Shown here: piece by piece, positions 33,807 to 40,174 of the stretch
How positions within the stretch are numbered: position 1 is the first letter of the stretch
Layout: each line of letters opens with the position of its first letter
Assembly (NCBI GenBank): GCA_009839505.1
Contig: VXPO01000049.1
Location: forward strand, 1-41,284
DNA length: 41,284 nt
Reading direction: 5' to 3'
From: Gammaproteobacteria bacterium
GTDB taxonomy: Bacteria; Pseudomonadota; Gammaproteobacteria; Pseudomonadales; Azotimanducaceae
Position numbers and translations under genes: made by a program
The notes under the pieces: generated by a model
Told to the model about the DNA's origin: nothing
Seen by the model: the letters and a program-made list of their open reading frames with translations, nothing else
Database searches by the model: none

Positions 33807-34634
33807 CTAGTGTGTCAGCGCATAGACGATGACGTTGATGCCGACGCGGTAGGCCTTGGTCGAGAAGTTCTCGAAGTAGAACTCCCCGTAGGACTCCCGC
33901 TCCCAACCGTCGGCGATGTCCGTGTTGTGGGTGGCGATCACCATCAGCCGGCCGTCATCGTCCTTGTAGGCCCGGATGGACGGCGTCGTCATCGAGCCGG
34001 TGGGGTAGCGGTGCTGCGTGGCGGGCTCCGTGGTGCCCCAACGGGCGAAGTCCCGTGCCGGAATCTGTGGCATCTCCTGGATGTCGAACACCGTGTGGAA
34101 AATGGGATGCTCGATCGGCAGCGTGGTCCAGCGTTTCCCGGGTAGAACCTCTTCCATCGCCACCTCGAGGCTTCGCCACTCGGCGTCGCCCCAGAAGTCG
34201 TCCACCCAAAGGAAGCCGCCGTTGTGCAGGAAGGTGCGCAGTCCGTCGATCTCGGCCTTGGACAGCCGCATGTAGCCGACGTCCGACATGAAGATCAGGG
34301 GCGAGTCGCCGAGGTCCGGGTCGGTGAGCCGGCGCCGTGCCGGCGACCGGCTTGCCACCACGGCCGTCAACTCCCTTAGACGCTTGGCGAAGTTCTGCTC
34401 CGCCTGGGGGAAGTCGGTCTCCCAGCGCTCCCAGTAGCGACCGTCGTAGTAGTAGTAGGCCTCGAACTGGCCGCCGATGCTGTGGTACTCGATCCGCGTC
34501 GGTATGAAGTTCGTCAGGTCGTATTCGAATGGACTCGCCTGCGCAAATGCGGCGGGGGCCGCCAAGGTGGCAACGAGCATCGCCACCATCTTTTTGGTGA
34601 ACCGCGGACCGATTGGTGGTCGCATGCGCGTCAT
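33807..34634 (-). CDS. DUF4159 family exported protein
   Basis: The protein has 275 residues. The signal peptide MTRMRPPIGPRFTKKMVAMLVATLAAPAAFAQA ends with the AFA-QA type cleavage site. The mature part matches DUF4159: SPLIFMSDVGYMRLSKAEIDGLRTFLHNGGFLWVDDFWG near 125-165, PIEHPIFHTVFDI near 190 and a final NFSTKAYRVGINVIVYALTH. The domain is related to GATase/ThuA-like Rossmann folds without known catalysis. The ATG overlaps the preceding mandelate-racemase stop by 4 nt (34631-34634). It is the first gene of the MoxR/VWA set proper and lies 15 nt before the VWA-GATase gene. Confidence 0.85.
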   Translation of the reverse strand: MTRMRPPIGPRFTKKMVAMLVATLAAPAAFAQASPFEYDLTNFIPTRIEYHSIGGQFEAYYYYDGRYWERWETDFPQAEQNFAKRLRELTAVVASRSPARRRLTDPDLGDSPLIFMSDVGYMRLSKAEIDGLRTFLHNGGFLWVDDFWGDAEWRSLEVAMEEVLPGKRWTTLPIEHPIFHTVFDIQEMPQIPARDFARWGTTEPATQHRYPTGSMTTPSIRAYKDDDGRLMVIATHNTDIADGWERESYGEFYFENFSTKAYRVGINVIVYALTH

Positions 34635-35797
34635 TTCGGCGGATGCTTCGCCAGGGCTTCTTCGTTGGGCTCGGTTCCCCAACCCGGCGTGTCGGGCAGG
34701 TGCAGGTGGCTGTCGCGGATGTCGGGAACGGCGGTGACGAGTTCCGCATCCCAGGGTACGCGGTCGATGTCCGTCTCCATGATTCGCACGTTCGGTAGCG
34801 CGGCGCACATGTGGGCGGCCATCATAGTCGCCAAGTGGCCGTAGTAGTTGTGCGGGGCGACGTTGACCTGGTGCGCCTCGGCCGCGGCGGCGATCTTCAT
34901 CGACTGCCACACGCCGTTCCACACCGCGTCGATGATGGCGACGTCCATCGCCCGCAGACGGAAGTACGGTAGGAACGCGTACAGCGTGATCAGGGACTCG
35001 CAGGAACTGATGGTGTGCGGGCTCTTCGAGCGCACGTCGGCGAGTGCCTCGGGATTGGGCGTGTCGATCTCAGCCCAGAACAGGTCGAAGTCCGCTAGTG
35101 AGCGGAGGATGCTGAGGTACCCCTCGGGCTTGGCGTTGTAGTTGAGGTCGAGCAGGATGTCCATGTCGTCGCCGGCGCCGTCGCGGAACGCGTCAAGGTG
35201 CTTGCGCAACTCCCGAAGCACGTGCCGGTCGACGTTCTGTTCGGGCGCGTAGGGAAAGCCGAACCCCGGCGACCAGCCGCGGACGCGCTCGCCGCTGTAG
35301 TCGAAGACGTTGGTCTTGAGCGCCGTGAAGCCGCGCTCGCGGACCTCTTCGCCGAGCGCGCGGATGCCGCCTAAGTCCGTCACCCCGGGAGGGTAGAAAT
35401 CCGGGCGCGAGATTCGCCACGTACCGCAGTGCGACCAATACACCCTGACGGCATCGCGGACCCGTCCTCCGAGCAGGTCGTAGCAGGGCACCCCGAGGGT
35501 CTTGGCCTTGGCGTCGAGCAGGGCGTTTTCGATCGCCCCGATACCCATGGCCATGACCCCCGACATCGACTGTCGGGCCCGGGCATGCAGACGGGCATAG
35601 ACCCGTTCGATGTCGTGCACGCGTTCGCCGACGACCATCGGCGCAAGCCTGTCCACGACCGTGGTGACGCCGATGGCGCCCTGGTGCTCGTCGTACTCGC
35701 TCCAACCGACGACCCCGTCCTCGGTGGTGACCTTGACGAAGTGGTAGTTGCGCCAACCGGCATCGCAGTGGCGGGTCTCGATGGTTCTGACGATCAC
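34631..35797 (-). CDS. mandelate racemase/muconate lactonizing enzyme family (enolase superfamily)
   Basis: The protein has 388 residues from the GTG at 35797 (GGGAG 10 nt upstream); the open frame continues upstream through repeat DNA and is not likely coding there. The N-terminal capping domain is followed by a TIM barrel with FTALKTNVFD near 167, the metal ligands DILLDLNYN near 222 (Asp), FWAEIDTPN near 248 (Glu) and ISSCESLITL near 272 (Glu), and VAPHNYYGHLAT near 320 (general His). This is a sugar-acid dehydratase-like or racemase-like enzyme of unassigned substrate. It overlaps the DUF4159 gene by 4 nt, so the envelope operon appears to be translated from the same transcript. Confidence 0.86.
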   Translation of the reverse strand: MIVRTIETRHCDAGWRNYHFVKVTTEDGVVGWSEYDEHQGAIGVTTVVDRLAPMVVGERVHDIERVYARLHARARQSMSGVMAMGIGAIENALLDAKAKTLGVPCYDLLGGRVRDAVRVYWSHCGTWRISRPDFYPPGVTDLGGIRALGEEVRERGFTALKTNVFDYSGERVRGWSPGFGFPYAPEQNVDRHVLRELRKHLDAFRDGAGDDMDILLDLNYNAKPEGYLSILRSLADFDLFWAEIDTPNPEALADVRSKSPHTISSCESLITLYAFLPYFRLRAMDVAIIDAVWNGVWQSMKIAAAAEAHQVNVAPHNYYGHLATMMAAHMCAALPNVRIMETDIDRVPWDAELVTAVPDIRDSHLHLPDTPGWGTEPNEEALAKHPPK

Positions 35798-35841
35798 TCG
35801 ACTTGGACTCCCGATTCTTGAACAGAGTTTCCCCGTGGGGG

Positions 35842-35898
35842 CGACCCTTGTGGTCGCCCTCGACCCTTGTGGTCGCCCGCGACCCTTGTGGTCGCCCG
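35842..35898 (+). repeat. three tandem 19-bp palindromic repeats
   Basis: The unit CGACCCTTGTGGTCGCCCG is repeated at 35842, 35861 and 35880; the first unit ends in T. Each can fold as GGCGACC-CTTGT-GGTCGCC (first copy preceded by G). An inverted single copy (GGACCACAAGGGTCGCC) lies at 15904-15920. The remaining 35798-36104 gap shows a further GC-rich inverted stretch near 35930-35955 and no gene. Confidence 0.85.
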
Positions 35899-36104
35899 CG
35901 TTCGTCAATGGACGGTTCACATTCCCAAGGCGGGCGACTACAACCCGCCGCCTTAGGCGCCTTCGCCCATACGACCGGTTGGGTCGCATTTTGGCACAGC
36001 GCTATGCAAACGCGCCGTCCAAACGCGCTGGCGTTCACGCCTCGTGCCCAAAGTCCGACAGGCTGTTAGGCTTTGCCGCAACTGCATCCCACCAACGAGG
36101 AACC

Positions 36105-36887
36105 ATGTCCGACAAGACCTACGACACGATCCTGTATGAAGTCGACGGCACCTTGGCCACCGTCACCATGAACCGGCCCGACAGCCTGAACGGCATTACG
36201 CCCACCCTGATGCGGGAACTCTACGAGTGCCTGAACCACGTGGCCGGCGATCCCGATGTCCGCGCAGTGCTGTTCACCGGCGCCGGGCGCGCTTTCTGCC
36301 CGGGCGTCGACCTCAAGGCGTCGACGAGCGGCGAGAACCAGGAACCCAACCGGCGCGAATACTTCCACATCACCACGCTGCTCCACGAGATGCCGAAGGT
36401 GACGATCGCCGCGGTCAACGGTGCCTGTGCCGGCGCAGGATTCGGCTGGGCCTGTGCCTGCGACCTGCGCTACGCGTCGGAGCGCGCCATGTTCAACTCG
36501 GCGTTCCTGGGCGTCGGGATCTCAGGTGACATGGCAGGGCCGTGGCTGCTGCCGCGAATCGTCGGTGCCACCAAGGCGCGCGAGCTGTTCTTCAGTTCCC
36601 AGAAGTTCGACGCCACCGAGGCGGAGCGCATTGGCCTCGTGCTCAAGACCTTCCCGGAAGACAGTTTCCGCGACGAAGTGCAGGCCATCGCCGAACGACT
36701 GTCGAAATCCGCACCCTTGGCCATTGGCGAGATGAAGAAGAACTTCATCAACGCCGAGAACATGCCGCTCAAGGACTACATCGAGCTGGAGACCGAGCGT
36801 CATTCGCGAACCGGCGGCAGCGAGGACTCGCGGGAAGCCTTCCGGGCGTTTGTGGAGAAGCGCGAGCCCCGATTCGTCGGTCGTTGA
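36105..36887 (+). CDS. enoyl-CoA hydratase/isomerase family protein
   Basis: The protein has 260 residues. The ATG at 36105 follows GAGGAA by 3-4 nt. The crotonase fold shows the first oxyanion-hole segment GAGRAFCPGVDLKAS near 60 and the second, NGACAGAGFGWACACDLRYAS near 108-127. FNSAFLGVGISGDMAGPWLLPRIVG near 131 holds the usual acid/base region, with an Asp in place of the typical Glu of hydratases, which is more like isomerases or hydratases of unusual acyl-CoAs. The substrate is unassigned. It is divergent from the racemase-family gene and convergent, by 8 bp, with the flavin monooxygenase gene. Confidence 0.88.
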   Translation: MSDKTYDTILYEVDGTLATVTMNRPDSLNGITPTLMRELYECLNHVAGDPDVRAVLFTGAGRAFCPGVDLKASTSGENQEPNRREYFHITTLLHEMPKVTIAAVNGACAGAGFGWACACDLRYASERAMFNSAFLGVGISGDMAGPWLLPRIVGATKARELFFSSQKFDATEAERIGLVLKTFPEDSFRDEVQAIAERLSKSAPLAIGEMKKNFINAENMPLKDYIELETERHSRTGGSEDSREAFRAFVEKREPRFVGR

Positions 36888-36895
36888 CCGCGGCG

Positions 36896-38383
36896 TCAGG
36901 CCACCCGTCGGCGGGCGCTTTGACGGTCGACGGGGTTGTCGAGCACCAGTACGCCGTCCTCGATGGGCGCGCGGGTGAGTTTCTTGTCGACCGCGTAGTC
37001 CTGGGCGTGACGCCACGGATGGCTGTCGCCCTGCTTGGGGAACAGGTGCATCGAACGCTGCATGTATCCGGAGGAGAAGTCTTCGATCCAGGGTCGGCGA
37101 GGCATGTCGCGGTCTTCGTCCCGAAGCCGCGCCGTGCATTGGCGGGCGCCCGTTCTCTCCATGCGGTTCAATAGACGGCAGACGTAGCGGGCGGTCAGAT
37201 CGGCTCGGAGCGTCCACGAGGCATTGATGTAGCCGAACGTCTGCACCAGGTTCGGCACGTCCGAGAACATCATCCCCTTGTAGACGGTGGTGTCGGGAAA
37301 GTTCACCCGCTTGCCGTCGACGGTGAAGGTCACGCCGCCCATGACGGCGAGCTTGAGGCCGGTCGCCTTGACGATGACGTCCGCGCGCAACTCCCGGCCG
37401 GAAGCGAGCTTGAGCCCACCCTCTGTGAAGCGTTCGATGCTGTCGGTCACCACCTCGAGGGCACCGGACCTGATGGCGCGGAACAGGTCGGCGTTGGGGA
37501 TCAGGCAAAGACGCTGATCCCACGGGTCGTAGCGGGGCGTGAAGTGCGTCTCGACATCGTAGTCGGGGCCGAGGTGGCGGCGCACCAGGCCGAGAAGCTG
37601 ACTCCTGACCTTCGCCGGGCGCACGCGCGTCTGCTTGTAGAAAATGGCCTGCAAGGTGATGTTCTTCCACCGGGTGATGGCGTAGGCAAACCGCTCGGGA
37701 AGCCACCTGCGCAGGGCGTTGGCCAGCTTGTCCTCGTCGGGCCGGGAGATGACGTAGGTCGGCGAGCGCTGCACCATCGCCACCTCCGCGCCGGTGTCGG
37801 CCATCGCCGGCGCCAGGGTCATGGCGGTGGCGCCGCTGCCGATGACGGCCACGCGCTTGCCGGCGTGATCCAGTGACGCGGGCCACGCCTGCGGATGAAT
37901 GATCGTGCCGGAGAAATCATCCTCGCCCTCGAAGTGCGGTGCATGGCCTCCCTCGTACTCGTAGTAGCCACCGCACATGTAGAGGAAGTTGGCGGTGATT
38001 TCGACGCGACCGCTACCGGCGCGGTCCACACCGACCGTCCACGTTGCCGTGTCGCTGTCCCACCGTGCGGTTCGGACGTGGTGACCGAACCTGATATGGT
38101 CCATCAGCCCGTTCTCCCGGGCGGTCTCCTCCACGTAGCTGAGGATCGCCGGCCCGTCGGCAATGGCCTTGGCATCGGTCCAGGGTTTGAAGTCGTAGCC
38201 TAGGGTGTGCATGTCGCTGTCGGAACGAACGCCCGGATAGCGGAACAGGTCCCACGTTCCGCCGATGGCGTCGCGGCCTTCGAGAATGGTGAACGACCGG
38301 TCGGGGCACTCACGCTTGAGATGACACGCGGCACCGATGCCGGACAGGCCGGCACCGACGATGATCACATCGTAGGCCTCCAC
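36896..38383 (-). CDS. flavin-containing (Baeyer-Villiger-type) monooxygenase
   Basis: The protein has 495 residues. The FAD motif is VIIVGAGLSGIGAACHL near 8, and the NADPH motif VAVIGSGATAMTLAPAMA near 174. The Baeyer-Villiger signature FxGxxxHxxxW is present as FSGTIIHPQAWP near 156. The GGTWDLFRYPGVRSDSDMHTLGY stretch near 42 is typical of this group (EthA-like). The enzyme inserts one oxygen from O2 into a ketone or heteroatom using NADPH. It is followed upstream, 7 nt away, by the broken TauD-family gene in the same direction, suggesting a former two-gene catabolic operon. Confidence 0.92.
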   Translation of the reverse strand: MEAYDVIIVGAGLSGIGAACHLKRECPDRSFTILEGRDAIGGTWDLFRYPGVRSDSDMHTLGYDFKPWTDAKAIADGPAILSYVEETARENGLMDHIRFGHHVRTARWDSDTATWTVGVDRAGSGRVEITANFLYMCGGYYEYEGGHAPHFEGEDDFSGTIIHPQAWPASLDHAGKRVAVIGSGATAMTLAPAMADTGAEVAMVQRSPTYVISRPDEDKLANALRRWLPERFAYAITRWKNITLQAIFYKQTRVRPAKVRSQLLGLVRRHLGPDYDVETHFTPRYDPWDQRLCLIPNADLFRAIRSGALEVVTDSIERFTEGGLKLASGRELRADVIVKATGLKLAVMGGVTFTVDGKRVNFPDTTVYKGMMFSDVPNLVQTFGYINASWTLRADLTARYVCRLLNRMERTGARQCTARLRDEDRDMPRRPWIEDFSSGYMQRSMHLFPKQGDSHPWRHAQDYAVDKKLTRAPIEDGVLVLDNPVDRQSARRRVA

Positions 38384-38390
38384 GAGTCGC

Positions 38391-39233
38391 TCAACCGTTC
38401 GAGCGGTAGCCGTCGAGGGGTTCGCCTTCCACGGTGACCCGGTGCATCAGCCGCCGCTCGCCGGGATAGTCGTTCAGTGCATGGTGCCAGGTGGCACGGT
38501 TGTCCCAGAACGCCACGCTGCCGACATCCCAGCGGAACCGGCACGTGTGCTCCTCCCGCTGGGCCACCTCGTAGAGGAAGTTGAGCAACGGTAGGGACTC
38601 TTCCACGGTCCAGCCGTCGATGCGCACCGTGAACGCGGGGTTGACGTAGAGCGCGGCGCGTCCGGAGCGTGGATGCCGGATCACCACCGGATGCACCGCA
38701 TCCTGGGTCGCCTGCTCGGCGTTGCCGAAGCGTTCATCCTGCTGTTGCGCATAGGCGCCTTGGGCGCCGAACACATGCCGGGACGAGTGCACCGCCCGCA
38801 AGCCTTCGAGCGTTCGCTGCAAGCCGGGAGACAGCGCCTCGAAGGCCTTGTACATGCTCGCGAACATCGTGTCCCCGCCCTTGGCGGGGACTTCGAGGGC
38901 GTAGAGCATAGATACCAATGCGGGCGCGTCGTCCTATGTGTTGGCGGTATGCCAGCCGCCGCCCACGTTGACCTCGTGGTGGGGTTCCTTCAGCACCGTA
39001 GCCACCTGCGGTTGCTCGGGCACGGGGGCGAAGAACCGGTTGACGTTGATCGGTCCGAACCGCTTCGCCGCCGCGAGCTGCTCCTCGGGCGAGAGCGTCT
39101 GGCCGCGCAGGAACACCACGCCGTACTCGGCCTGCGCATCGGCGACGGATTCCACCTCGGCGTCCGACAGGGCATTCAGGTCGACGCCGACGATCTCGGC
39201 ACCGCAGCCGCTGTCGGTGGGGACTATTCGCAT
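38391..39233 (-). pseudogene. TauD-family Fe(II)/2-oxoglutarate dioxygenase, interrupted by in-frame TAG
   Basis: One frame runs from ATG 39233 to the stop at 38391 (281 codons) with a single internal TAG at 38936-38934. The N-terminal part (GCGAEIVGVDLNALSDAEVESV, YGVVFLRGQTLSPEEQLAAAKRFG) and the C-terminal part (MLYALEVPAKGGDTMFASMYKAFE, VAFWDNRATWHHALNDYPGERRLMHRVT) are clear TauD/TfdA. The TAG falls where relatives usually have Tyr, directly after GGGWHTANT. At that point the HxD iron motif reads HTA, so the Asp ligand is missing too; the distal His and Arg are intact. Two lesions argue for a decayed gene. A sequencing or assembly error, or TAG recoding, would explain only the first. Confidence 0.85.
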
Positions 39234-39370
39234 TCTATGTCTGCCTCGCCGGTGGCTTCGATCCAAGGGTTGAGAATGCCACAACGTACCACGCGAACTC
39301 ACACCTACACATCTGCGTAGGGGGCAGATTGTCGCGAACCCCGGGAGGCTGCTAGCGCACAGAAGCCGTT

Positions 39371-39387
39371 GCCTGGCAGCGCCAGGC
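39371..39387. repeat. small perfect hairpin
   Basis: GCCTGGC-AGC-GCCAGGC lies in the 231-bp gap between the TauD remnant and the heptad-repeat gene. There is no T-tract. The gap holds no gene that I can support. Confidence 0.4.
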
Positions 39388-39464
39388 TACGGGGATGCCG
39401 ATCACGCGTCGTTCTGCATTAGGACCACCCGACGATCCGGACCATGCCAAGCGGTCGAGTCTCC

Positions 39465-39923
39465 TCAGCCGACGAGCGGCGCCGTGTCTTGGGCCAGGGA
39501 CGCGAGCTCCCCCAGTTTCGGGAGCAGGAAGCGAGCGAAGACGAACAGACCGCCGACCACCGCGCCCAGAACGGCGGTGACGACGCCGGCAAGCCAGCCA
39601 ATCACCCGCAGCGCTACTCGAAGCTTCGTCTCGCTCCGCTCCACCCTGTCGTCGGCGATGGCATTCTGGATGCGCTCGAACCTCTCGTCGATGCGCTCGA
39701 ACCTCTCGTCGATGCGCTCGAACTTTCCATCGATGCGCTCGAACCTTTCATCGATGCGCTCGAACCTTTCATCGATGCGGTTGAACTTGCCATCAAGATG
39801 CGTGCGAAACTCCCCGAACTCGGCGCGAAACGCGTCGAGGGTTGCGCTCATTGCGGTGAGCGTCTTGTCGACATGCTCGTAGTGCACCTCGAGCGCGGTG
39901 ATTCTCTCGGCTTGGGTGGCCAT
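39465..39923 (-). CDS. small membrane protein with perfect heptad repeats
   Basis: The protein has 152 residues from MATQAERITAL; GGGGA lies 9 nt upstream of this ATG, while an ATG at 39929 has too short a spacing. Residues about 47-86 are tandem 7-mers of the RFERIDE/KFNRIDE type, encoded by 21-bp repeats at about 39674-39785, which form a coiled coil. One transmembrane helix near 112-138 (VIGWLAGVVTAVLGAVVGGLFVFARFLL) follows. The layout is like DUF1640/CCDC90-type coiled-coil membrane proteins, but I assign no function. It carries the AT-rich element B upstream, shared with the Uma2 gene, and is divergent from the recQ-like gene. Confidence 0.7.
   Translation of the reverse strand: MATQAERITALEVHYEHVDKTLTAMSATLDAFRAEFGEFRTHLDGKFNRIDERFERIDERFERIDGKFERIDERFERIDERFERIQNAIADDRVERSETKLRVALRVIGWLAGVVTAVLGAVVGGLFVFARFLLPKLGELASLAQDTAPLVG
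39674..39785 (-). repeat. 21-bp in-frame tandem repeats
   Basis: The unit is a 21-mer, near TCGATGCGCTCGAACCTTTCA on the plus strand with small variants, in about five copies. It codes for the heptads of the coiled coil. It can expand or contract without shifting the frame. Confidence 0.75.
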
Positions 39924-40015
39924 GGACATAGTCCCCGACGCGGATGCCTTCGCTATAGGGCCGGACACGCGACGAGAATACCTCGCACGAGGCCACACGT
40001 GAAGTAATCGGGTAA

Positions 40016-40059
40016 TTTTTTGTAGCTAAAACAAAGGATTACGAACATATGTGTGCGAG
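40016..40059 (-). promoter_or_regulatory. AT-rich shared upstream element, copy B
   Basis: On the minus strand it is 31/44 identical to 9055-9098 and holds TTGTTTT followed by GCTACAAA. It lies about 92 nt before the heptad-repeat gene start and on the opposite side of the divergent recQ-like gene. A promoter role is inferred. Confidence 0.5.
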
Positions 40060-40174
40060 TGGTGCGCCATTCGCCGACTGTCGCCGTGCGCCCGAGTCGG
40101 GGATAATTGGCCCGATGTTCGTACAGACGACAATGAATGTGCGGCACCGGTAGCGCGCTGGCGCGCAGATCCTG

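Noticed and set aside
38934-38936. Pyrrolysine or other programmed TAG recoding in the TauD-family gene
   Set aside because: The adjacent loss of the iron-binding Asp points to decay, and nothing in the window supports a recoding system.
39371-39387. Rho-independent terminator
   Set aside because: The perfect stem lacks a following T-run on either strand.
39674-39785. Regular 21-bp repeats resembling a short CRISPR-like array
   Set aside because: There are no unique spacers; the units are contiguous, in frame and code for heptads. No cas genes are in the window.
9015-40015. A genomic island integrated at tRNA-Arg and bounded by the two AT-rich elements
   Set aside because: The interval holds housekeeping genes such as alr, no integrase is seen, the elements are inverted, and no duplicated tRNA 3' end was found.
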